Assembly (NCBI GenBank): GCA_964405325.1
Contig: CAYONM010000107.1
Location: 1-12,772, forward strand
Direction: 5' to 3'
From: CAYONM01 sp964405325
GTDB lineage: Bacteria; Planctomycetota; UBA11346
DNA: 12,772 bases
Of this stretch, positions 6,734 to 12,772 are shown in pieces (position 1 is the stretch's first letter; each line of letters starts with the position of its first letter). Under the pieces are notes generated by a model. That model worked only from the letters and a program-made list of their open reading frames with translations. It did not search any database and was not told the DNA's origin. A program made the position numbers and the translations under genes.

Positions 6734-9700
6734 TTATTCCGCCTCGATGGCTCCGGCGTCACGGCCGGCACCGGTGGCTTGGCGACCGCTGAAATCGCGC
6801 AGTTGCGGGCCATCGAACTGCCAGGCCATCAACTCCTCGATGCTGGTGTGGGCATCGGTCAGGGTGCCCTGGGCCACCCGCAGGAAGTCGATGGTGGCAG
6901 CCAGATGCTCGGCACCTGGGCCGCCGCCGACCTGGAAATCGGCGGTATTGGCCAGCAGTGCAGTCGCCATGCTGCCGCTGGGCTTGCCACTGACGGCTTT
7001 GCCGTCCAGGTAGATGGTGGCGCCCTGATTCCGGTCGACGTCGACCAGCACATGGTGCCACTTGCCATCGCTGATCTGGCCACCGACCAGGCTGTAGAAA
7101 TCTTTGCCGCCATTGCGCAGGCGCAGGCGCAGTTGTCCGCCGCTGATATCCAGGGCGTAACCTGCATCCTTCCCCAACTTCTGGGCGATGACACCATCCT
7201 TGTCATTGGTGCGCAGGAAGGCTTCGATCAGGAAATTATTGTCGTACATTTCCACTGTGCGCTTGTCGGGTCCCTGCGCGACGCGCTTTTCTTTCTTCTG
7301 CTTGCCGACCTCGTAGCGGATCGGCTCTGCCAAGGTGGCGTGGCCGATAACCAGGTACTGCTTGCTGCCATCCAGTTCCAGCGCTCCTTCGACCCAATCC
7401 TCAAGCTCGCCCTTGATGTAGTTCGCGGAGCTGATGCCTTGGCCGTGCAGCGGATAGCGTGGCGTGGCGTGGTAATCGGTCCGCTGGCCATAATAATCCG
7501 TCATGTACCAATGCTCGTCGATGACCTCGCCTGGATCCTTGCGGTTGATGGTGAAATTCCATTCCCCAACCACACCCGAGAGCGCCCAAGGCACGAACAC
7601 CCGCACACCACGGTCTATGGCAGCGCTGCCGGAAGCCGGACGGAAATCATGCTCGGCGGCATTGCGCAGGGGAGACTTTTGCGCCATCACGCCGACGCCG
7701 CTGGCCATGGTGTGTTCCCTGGCCAGGGCCGCGGCCATCGCCTCGACCTCCTTGAAGTCGCCGCCTTGGGCGTGGAAGTTGCCGATCATGCCCGCGATGT
7801 CGTAGAACACGTTCTGCGCATAGGCGTTGGTCTCGTAGGCGAATTCCTCGCCCTGCTGGCCAGCGTCATGGGCGTTGGGGTCGGTATTCTTGGAATCCGT
7901 GTGCCGGAAGACGTACTGGCCGATGTCCTGGAAGATGTTACCGAAGAATTTGTCACGCCCGGCGTCGGGCTTCTGGCGGCGGCTACCGTTGAGAAAATTG
8001 TAAACGGTGTTGTTGAACCAGGTGTTCTGGAAGCTGTGGATCTCTTGAAATGCCGAAGCGCTGGCTTCGTGATCGTCAGGCGTGCTGCTTTCGGCCCAAG
8101 CGATGTTGTTGAAGTGGTAGTTCTTAAAGGCACCGTCTAAATAATAGGCGTGCGCGAAACGGCGCTTGCCGCCCCACATATAGCCTACGGGATTGCCAAC
8201 CACATTGTTGAAAATGTAGGCTGGACCGCCCTGCCAGCTCTCGATCGCGCCCCAGTCGTTGGAGAAGAGCATGGCGTCTACCACCTTGTTCTGGTGGATG
8301 ATATAGCGGGTGAAGGGGAGGTCGCCGGCAACGCCGCTGCCTTTACCGGGACGTACCGAAATACCCCAGCCGCCCGTGCGATGCAGAATGTTGCCGGCAA
8401 TATGCGCAGTTTTAGCGCCATTGATGGTGACGCAGTGGCCGTGGCTCATGCGCTCCATGCACATGCCGGCGTGGTAGATGTTGTTGCGCAGCAGCGCGAC
8501 ATCGCCCAAACGACCATAGGGCGGTCCTATCTTGTCTTTCGGATTGCCTTCCCGAACACTGATCCCGCCGTTGTCGGTATAGCGGATGTCATTGTCGCTG
8601 ATCACGATGTCATCGAGCCGGTCCTGTGCACCCTCGGCCGCCATGACGACAGCAGCGTTGACATGATAAAAGGTGTTGTTGCTGATCCGGATGTCCTGCC
8701 CCGTGCCCTGCAGGCTGATCACCTCGGGCTTGGTCATCCAGGGCCAGACCTTCCGCTCCGGCATGTTGGTGAAGCGGAAATCCAGGCCGCTGATCACCAG
8801 GTGCTCGACCCGCTGCAGATCGATGAGGGTGGTCCGCTCGGCGACCTCGATCCGCATCTGGTTCGGATCGGCATCGCCGGGCAGGCGCAGATACAGCCGG
8901 CCTTTGTTGGGGCCGCTGGCGGCAAACCAGAACTCGCCGCCCTCGTCCAGATAACGCGGATTATCGTCCAGATAGTAGCGCTGACCGCCGAACATCCTCT
9001 TGGTGCCCTGGGGAAAGAAGCCATGCGATACCACGGCGTGCTTCTTCTGGTCGTACTGCTCGATGGGTTCGGGTGCGGCGGTGCCCATCACCGGACCCCA
9101 TTCGCTGTAGATGTTGGCGCCCTCGTAGAAGGCCGGATCCTTGGGCAGGCTGTTGTCCAGATACAGCAGATTCTTCTGCTTGCCTTTCAGCTTGGTGATT
9201 TCACCCATGCGCTCGGATCGGAACCAGCTGGCCTTGATGTTGTCGGTGTCATCGTCGCCGTAGGTCCAATTCGGGATACGCGCGACGTAGAGTCGGGTGA
9301 TCGTCTCACCGTCTACACTCCACACATTCAGGGGTGCCACCCCTTTGGGCAGCTCCACGGACCAGATGCGGTCCCGATCCGGTACATCTTTTGGCAGGCC
9401 ATCCCCACCGCGCTGCCAGCCGCCAGTGATGGCGATGGATCCGGCGATCACCGCTTCACCCGTACCCCAGGAGGGATCGCTGGTCAGGCGCACCGGATCG
9501 CCCGGGCGACCCTGAGCGGCGCCCTTCAGGCTGCCGCGATAGATGACGCCGCGCTTGAACACGTAGCTGACCGGCCCGTGCACGCCGGCCTTGGCCTGAC
9601 CGCCAGCCTGCTTGTCCCAGGGATGATGCTTCCAGGGCTTGGCCTTGGTGCCGGGGTTGCCGTCATCGCCGTTCTCGTAATCGATGTAACGGACGGTCTC

Positions 9701-9865
9701 GCCAACCGCGAAGGTGAAGGGCTCTGGCGCCCAGCTCAGATCGCCGCTGGGGCTGACGGTGGCATAGTCGTGCTGCCAGTCCCAGGATTCGGCGGCGACG
9801 AGATGGCCGCCGGTCAGGCTGGCGATGGCTGCCAAGAGACAGGCACAGGGTCGAATCGGTCGCAT
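6734..9865 (-). CDS. Secreted right-handed beta-helix protein with LamG-like C-terminal domain
   Basis: A 1043-residue exported protein. Residues 1-25 form a signal peptide (Arg-containing start, LLAAIASLTGG core, probable cut after LVAA). The early region (about 55-145) has VRYIDYENGDDGNPGTKAKPW, AGVHGPVSYVFKRG and VYRG-like turns typical of parallel beta-helix polysaccharide lyases. Residues about 340-640 hold repeated coils ending in N-rich turns (ISNNTFYHV, ISDNDIRYTDNGG, LRNNIYHAG, IFNNVVGN, HFNNIAW), the right-handed beta-helix. Residues about 825-1000 resemble LamG/concanavalin-A lectin folds (FLRTNDKDGVIAQK, GKWHHVLVDVDR, ATIYLDGKAVSG). No definite catalytic residues can be named, so lyase, hydrolase or binding roles are open. 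Start ATG 9865 has GGAGG 7 nt upstream. It is divergent from the ECF sigma gene, suggesting it is a target of that sigma factor. Confidence 0.85.
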   Translation of the reverse strand: MRPIRPCACLLAAIASLTGGHLVAAESWDWQHDYATVSPSGDLSWAPEPFTFAVGETVRYIDYENGDDGNPGTKAKPWKHHPWDKQAGGQAKAGVHGPVSYVFKRGVIYRGSLKGAAQGRPGDPVRLTSDPSWGTGEAVIAGSIAITGGWQRGGDGLPKDVPDRDRIWSVELPKGVAPLNVWSVDGETITRLYVARIPNWTYGDDDTDNIKASWFRSERMGEITKLKGKQKNLLYLDNSLPKDPAFYEGANIYSEWGPVMGTAAPEPIEQYDQKKHAVVSHGFFPQGTKRMFGGQRYYLDDNPRYLDEGGEFWFAASGPNKGRLYLRLPGDADPNQMRIEVAERTTLIDLQRVEHLVISGLDFRFTNMPERKVWPWMTKPEVISLQGTGQDIRISNNTFYHVNAAVVMAAEGAQDRLDDIVISDNDIRYTDNGGISVREGNPKDKIGPPYGRLGDVALLRNNIYHAGMCMERMSHGHCVTINGAKTAHIAGNILHRTGGWGISVRPGKGSGVAGDLPFTRYIIHQNKVVDAMLFSNDWGAIESWQGGPAYIFNNVVGNPVGYMWGGKRRFAHAYYLDGAFKNYHFNNIAWAESSTPDDHEASASAFQEIHSFQNTWFNNTVYNFLNGSRRQKPDAGRDKFFGNIFQDIGQYVFRHTDSKNTDPNAHDAGQQGEEFAYETNAYAQNVFYDIAGMIGNFHAQGGDFKEVEAMAAALAREHTMASGVGVMAQKSPLRNAAEHDFRPASGSAAIDRGVRVFVPWALSGVVGEWNFTINRKDPGEVIDEHWYMTDYYGQRTDYHATPRYPLHGQGISSANYIKGELEDWVEGALELDGSKQYLVIGHATLAEPIRYEVGKQKKEKRVAQGPDKRTVEMYDNNFLIEAFLRTNDKDGVIAQKLGKDAGYALDISGGQLRLRLRNGGKDFYSLVGGQISDGKWHHVLVDVDRNQGATIYLDGKAVSGKPSGSMATALLANTADFQVGGGPGAEHLAATIDFLRVAQGTLTDAHTSIEELMAWQFDGPQLRDFSGRQATGAGRDAGAIEAE

Positions 9866-9973
9866 AGGGGTTCCTCCGTCTGGTTGATGATGTATACAAA
9901 CAGGTAACGGATTCCCGCTGAGTGCTACCGAGTTTCCTGCGACAGCGAAGTGGCCGAAGTATCCGGTAGCACG
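9866..9973. promoter_or_regulatory. Divergent promoter region between beta-helix gene and ECF sigma gene
   Basis: This 108-nt gap must carry start signals for both directions. On the minus strand there are two GGAA-type hexamers, GGAAAC (9937-9932) and GGAATC (9915-9910), 22 bp apart. They resemble ECF sigma -35 elements. TATACA (9896-9891) within the palindrome GTATAC could be a -10 for the beta-helix gene, but its spacing from either hexamer does not fit a standard promoter. No clear plus-strand promoter was found. Confidence 0.3.
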
Positions 9974-10570
9974 ATGGCCGCTGCGGTTACGCTCCTGGTG
10001 ATGCAGAACGAACGCGATCTCGTGGCGGCGGTCCGCGGTGGCGATCAGGCCGCCTGCCGGCATTTTGTGGAACGCTATCAGGGACCGGTACGGGCATTGG
10101 CCAGGCGGCTGGCGCCGGATCCGGACCAGGCCGAGGATCTGGCCCAGGAAAGCTTTCTCCAGGCATTCGAGGCCCTGAGTTCCTGGCGCTGCGATGGCTC
10201 GCTCAGCGGCTGGCTGTGTGGCATCGTACGCAATCAATCGCGCCTGCTGTGGCGACGCGAGGCCCGACGCAAGCGGGTACTGCGCGACGGCTTGGCGAAT
10301 TACATCGAGCATATCGCCTGCGAAGAGCTGCCCATGGATCCGCTGGTCTGCGAGGAGCGACTGGTGGCGCTGCGCTCCTGTCTGGAGCAGGTGAACGAGC
10401 GCGGCCGACGACTCTTGGAGCTCCGGCATCGCCATGATCTCCGCTGCGATCAAGTGGCGGAGACGGTCGGCGCCAAGGCCTCGGCCGTACGCACCGCTCT
10501 CTGCCGGCTGCATCGCCGGCTGCACGACTGCGTCAGCCGCCGTCTCGATCCGGAGCTCCTCGATGTCTGA
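9974..10570 (+). CDS. ECF-type RNA polymerase sigma factor
   Basis: A 198-residue sigma-70 family protein with only regions 2 and 4. Region 2 spans about 18-98: LVAAVRGGDQAACRHFVERY, the core-binding DQAEDLAQESFLQAFE at 51-66, and WLCGIVRNQSRLLWRREARRK at 80-100, which contacts the -10. Region 4 spans about 134-186: RRLLELRHRHDLRCDQVAETVGA followed by the recognition helix SAVRTALCRLHRRL. It would direct polymerase to a small regulon. The start is uncertain: ATG 9974 has only a weak GGTAG upstream, ATG 10001 starts right before NERDLV, where many ECF factors begin, and GTG 9950 is also in frame. Its stop overlaps the anti-sigma start by 8 bp, implying translational coupling. Divergent from the beta-helix gene. 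Confidence 0.85.
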   Translation: MAAAVTLLVMQNERDLVAAVRGGDQAACRHFVERYQGPVRALARRLAPDPDQAEDLAQESFLQAFEALSSWRCDGSLSGWLCGIVRNQSRLLWRREARRKRVLRDGLANYIEHIACEELPMDPLVCEERLVALRSCLEQVNERGRRLLELRHRHDLRCDQVAETVGAKASAVRTALCRLHRRLHDCVSRRLDPELLDV

Positions 10571-11849
10571 CAACGACGATCGGGAACGGCTGCAGGCCGC
10601 GCTGGATGGAGAGCTGGATCCGGAGCAGCGCCAGCTGCTGCTGAACGATCTGCAGCAGGATGCGGACCTGACCCAGGATCTACGAACCCTGTTGCAGGCC
10701 GAACATCTGCTGCATCAGCTGCATCATGCGCACGACGGCTTCAGCGAACGTGTGCTGCTCGCGCAGGGCGCGGCAGCTTTCAGCGACCAGGTGGTGGACC
10801 GCTGGCAGGGGCGTCGTCGCAGCCGGCTGTATGGTGCCGCCGGTCTGCTCGCCGCCGGCCTCGTGATCGGCATCCTGGTGCTGACCGTCTCGCACCCACA
10901 AGAGTTGCCCTGGGACCTCGCGCAGCGCTCCGGCACCGTCCTGGTGGGTGCGCCCGGTCAGTGGCGCATGCTGGAGGCCGACGAGCCATTGCTGCACGGA
11001 GAACGCCTGCGCATCGGGGGCGATGCCAGCATTCAGCTGCAGCACCGGCAGGATGGCATTCAGCTGGAACTCCTACCGGACACCCGGATCACATTTCACG
11101 ACCAGAGCGCCAAACACATTCATATCGATCAGGGTGGGCTGCTGGCGCAGGTCGATCGACAGGATGCGCACGATCCCCTGGTCCTGGAGGCGGCGGCGGC
11201 CCGCTGCACGGTGCTCGGCACCAGTTTCCAACTCCGTCTGCAGGCCGGCGAGGCGCAGCTGCAGGTGGTCGACGGCACCGTGCAGGTGGAGCATGGATCG
11301 CAGACCATGGCCATCGGTGCCGCCGAAAGCCTGACCTGGACCCCGAAGAGGCCGGCCGATCCCTATCGCCTCGTGACGCGGGCGGCCCTCCTGAAGCACG
11401 ACTGGCGCGGACAGCTCCCCACGCCCTGGTCCGCCGGCAGACCGGATCCGGTAGCCGGGCTGACGCGGGGTCAATTCAGCAAGATCGACGACCGGGGCGT
11501 GCGACTGGTCGGCATCCGTGGCGCCGGACCCTGGCCCAAGGGCTTCGGCCGAGTCGAAGTCGATGATCGCCTGCAACTGGAACTGCGACTGCGCGAGCGT
11601 TCCAGCTTTGTGGTCGTCATGGTCGGCAGCATGACCCAGGATGGCCGCTTCCACATGGCATCGCATACCTTCGGCAAGCTCGACCGCGACTGGCAGGTGC
11701 TGGACCTGCCGCGCAGCTGGCTCGGCCAGGAACCGCCGCCGGTGGGCGATCGGTACATACTCTACCTGGTGATCGCTCCGGAGGATGCCGGTCTGGAACT
11801 GCGCGAATTCCTGATCCTGCGTCAGGAACGGGTCGGAACTGATTTTTGA
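10563..11849 (+). CDS. FecR-domain transmembrane anti-sigma factor with extra C-terminal domain
   Basis: A 428-residue single-pass membrane protein. Residues 1-80 are an acidic, helical cytoplasmic part (LQAALDGELDPEQRQLLLNDL) like the sigma-binding domain of FecR-type anti-sigma factors, without a zinc HxxxCxxC motif. A basic stop (WQGRRRSR) precedes one membrane helix at about 91-109. Residues about 120-260 form an extracytoplasmic FecR domain, with VLVGAPGQWRML, LRIGGDASIQLQ, ITFHDQSAKHIHIDQGGLLA and the hallmark CTVLGTSFQLRL at 215-226. Residues about 300-425 form another beta-rich domain ending YLVIAPEDAGLELREFLILR, similar in style to carbohydrate-binding sandwich domains but not assignable. 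It starts inside the sigma gene, so the two are one operon. It probably holds the sigma factor until an outside ligand is sensed. Confidence 0.85.
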   Translation: MSDNDDRERLQAALDGELDPEQRQLLLNDLQQDADLTQDLRTLLQAEHLLHQLHHAHDGFSERVLLAQGAAAFSDQVVDRWQGRRRSRLYGAAGLLAAGLVIGILVLTVSHPQELPWDLAQRSGTVLVGAPGQWRMLEADEPLLHGERLRIGGDASIQLQHRQDGIQLELLPDTRITFHDQSAKHIHIDQGGLLAQVDRQDAHDPLVLEAAAARCTVLGTSFQLRLQAGEAQLQVVDGTVQVEHGSQTMAIGAAESLTWTPKRPADPYRLVTRAALLKHDWRGQLPTPWSAGRPDPVAGLTRGQFSKIDDRGVRLVGIRGAGPWPKGFGRVEVDDRLQLELRLRERSSFVVVMVGSMTQDGRFHMASHTFGKLDRDWQVLDLPRSWLGQEPPPVGDRYILYLVIAPEDAGLELREFLILRQERVGTDF

Positions 11850-11955
11850 GCCGAGCCCGCATCACCGACAACACGCGGGGCATCTTGGCCAGCGATCAGG
11901 CCGACCGCGATCCGCAGGAGCCTGCAATGCCTTGATCGACTCGCTGCTGACACGT
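11850..11955. other. Convergent gap with no strong terminator
   Basis: The 106 nt between the anti-sigma and methyltransferase stops contain no gene. Only a 5-bp stem, GCTGA-cacgt-TCAGC at 11945-11959, is seen, overlapping the methyltransferase stop; it is too short to call a terminator. Confidence 0.4.
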
Positions 11956-12543
11956 TCAGCGCACTTCGGCAACCACGGTGCTCATCACCCGCTGGCCATC
12001 GACCACCGTGGTCTTGAGCGGATCGGCCAGGCGCAGGCCATGCTGCTCCAGCAGTGCCAATAGCTGCTCACGCCCCACCAGATAGCGGAAATGACAAGCG
12101 CCGGTGACCCGGCCATCGTCGCCACAGGGCAAAGGCCCCGGCCAGGCGATGGTGGTGGCGCAGCGGATGAACAACCGCCCGCCCGGCGCCAGGGTCCGCA
12201 CCAGCTCCGCGAACCAGGCACGGAAAGCGGCCTCGTCCGGCGCGAAATGCAGCACGGCATTGCACAGCACCAGATCGAAGGCATGGGAAGGCACGGGCAG
12301 CTCCGGCAAAGCCGCCTGATGCAGCTCCACACGCGTGCCGAAGCGTTGCCGGCAGGACTCGATCGCTCCTGCATCCGGATCACAGGCGGTGAGGACATGG
12401 CCCTGCTCCAGGAACCACTCCAGATTGCGGCCGCCGCCACAACCGGCATCGAGTATCCGTGCCGCGGCGGGAATGCGATCCCGGCAGACCTGATCCAACA
12501 ACATGATGTCCATCTGACGCAGACTTGCTGGCACGCTCGACAT
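11956..12543 (-). CDS. Class I SAM-dependent methyltransferase
   Basis: A 195-residue soluble methyltransferase. Motif I is ILDAGCGGGRNL at 30-41, which binds S-adenosylmethionine. Strand 2 ends in the acidic CDPDAGAIESC at 54-64, motif IV is FDLVLCNAVLHFAPDE at 89-104, and a post-motif LAPGGRLFIRCA lies at 118-129. This matches the small Methyltransf_11/25-like group (UbiE- and Tam-like), whose substrates vary and cannot be predicted here. Start ATG 12543 has AGGAG 5 nt upstream. The frame extends to 12696, but that part crosses an extragenic palindrome and has no homology. It converges on the anti-sigma gene and shows no obvious functional link to it. Confidence 0.88.
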   Translation of the reverse strand: MSSVPASLRQMDIMLLDQVCRDRIPAAARILDAGCGGGRNLEWFLEQGHVLTACDPDAGAIESCRQRFGTRVELHQAALPELPVPSHAFDLVLCNAVLHFAPDEAAFRAWFAELVRTLAPGGRLFIRCATTIAWPGPLPCGDDGRVTGACHFRYLVGREQLLALLEQHGLRLADPLKTTVVDGQRVMSTVVAEVR

Positions 12544-12645
12544 GAGTGCTCCTGACCTGACTGAGGCATTCTCGTTGTCGCGTTGTGCAGCCCGAGGCAA
12601 GCCGCCACGGCACGACTGACCACCGTCAGGACGACGGTTCCGCCT

Positions 12646-12699
12646 AAGGTGGGCCAGCCCACAACCCAAGGGTTCGATTCTAGTGGTCTGGCCCACCTT
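12646..12699. repeat. 54-nt interrupted palindrome (REP/MITE-like or terminator)
   Basis: AAGGTGGGCCAG (12646-12657) is the exact complement of CTGGCCCACCTT (12688-12699). After one mismatch the pairing continues with CCAC (12659-12662) and GTGG (12683-12686), and AACCC (12663-12667) can pair with GGGTT (12670-12674), leaving an eight-base bulge at 12675-12682. The plus-strand right side runs into TCTGCTCTTT. It lies about 100 nt upstream of the methyltransferase start, so it is not that gene's terminator. It could terminate a gene coming from the right or be an extragenic palindromic repeat. Confidence 0.75.
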
Positions 12700-12739
12700 T
12701 CTGCTCTTTGCGTCTCAGGGCTGCGCCCCTAGGACCCCG

Positions 12740-12766
12740 TCCCTCAAGGCCGAAAACTCGTTGCAT
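12740..12766. repeat. Short imperfect repeat, copy 2
   Basis: Similar to 1509-1534 (shared tccctcaa..gg.cgaaaac..gt.gcat pattern, 23 of 25 aligned bases plus three gap positions). It sits 40 nt beyond the large palindrome at the right edge of the window. On the minus strand one frame from the edge reads RVFGLEGRGPRGAALRRKEQ then stops just inside the palindrome, so it may be the tail of an unseen gene. I could not identify it. Confidence 0.4.
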
Positions 12767-12772
12767 CTACCG

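Noticed and set aside
6728..8140. Plus-strand open frame of 470 codons opposite the 3' part of the beta-helix gene
   Set aside because: It is a mirror of the LamG-encoding strand and has no ribosome-binding site or recognisable motif.
8150..9907. Long plus-strand open frame (585 codons) opposite the beta-helix gene
   Set aside because: It is antisense to a protein with signal peptide and recognisable domains, its product shows no family features, and long antisense frames are common in G+C-rich DNA.
9866..10573. Upstream extension of the beta-helix frame across the sigma gene
   Set aside because: The signal peptide and GGAGG fix the start at 9865; the extension is antisense to the sigma factor.
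12663..12690. tRNA-like T-arm (GGGTTCGATTC)
   Set aside because: The T-stem pairs fail beyond two positions and no acceptor stem, D-arm, anticodon arm or CCA is present; the bases are part of the palindrome.
1..12772. CRISPR array, rRNA or complete insertion sequence
   Set aside because: No regularly spaced repeats, no rRNA-like sequence and no full-length transposase with terminal repeats were seen.

Overview
The window is G+C-rich bacterial DNA with compact genes and good Shine-Dalgarno sites at most starts. The left half (1 to about 6000) reads like a proteobacterial, probably gammaproteobacterial, chromosome. It carries the start of an alpha-glucan phosphorylase, an HdeD-type membrane protein, a PolX DNA polymerase and an LdhA-type D-lactate dehydrogenase. 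The taxon is inferred from protein style only; no rRNA or other marker is present.

Between the intact genes of the left half lie several broken ones: an extended-SDR epimerase lacking its N-terminal half (309-764, minus), an MgtC/SapB gene cut after about 41 codons (3568-3690, plus), and the C-terminal catalytic end of a tyrosine recombinase (5160-5360, plus). Directly after the recombinase remnant, in the same frame, comes an Rpn/PD-(D/E)XK nuclease-like ORF (5442-6701). It has no good start codon and changes abruptly near residue 200 into a second, glycosidase-like sequence. This stretch looks like an insertion and rearrangement hotspot.

The right half (about 6700 to 11849) holds the most coherent system. 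A 1043-residue secreted protein with a right-handed beta-helix and a LamG-like C-terminal domain (6734-9865, minus) is transcribed away from an ECF sigma factor (9974-10570, plus). The sigma gene overlaps by 8 bp a membrane-anchored FecR-domain anti-sigma factor (10563-11849, plus) with an extra beta-rich C-terminal domain. The arrangement suggests a cell-surface signalling circuit that senses something outside and controls a secreted, probably polysaccharide-acting protein. Sigma/FecR pairs beside beta-helix and LamG proteins recall Planctomycetota, Lentisphaerota and Verrucomicrobiota genomes, so this block may have been acquired from such a source (inference).

The right edge has a convergent small class I methyltransferase (11956-12543, minus). 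Behind it are a strong 54-nt interrupted palindrome (12646-12699) and a short sequence (12740-12766) that recurs imperfectly at 1509-1534, suggesting dispersed extragenic repeats. No rRNA, tRNA or CRISPR array was seen.
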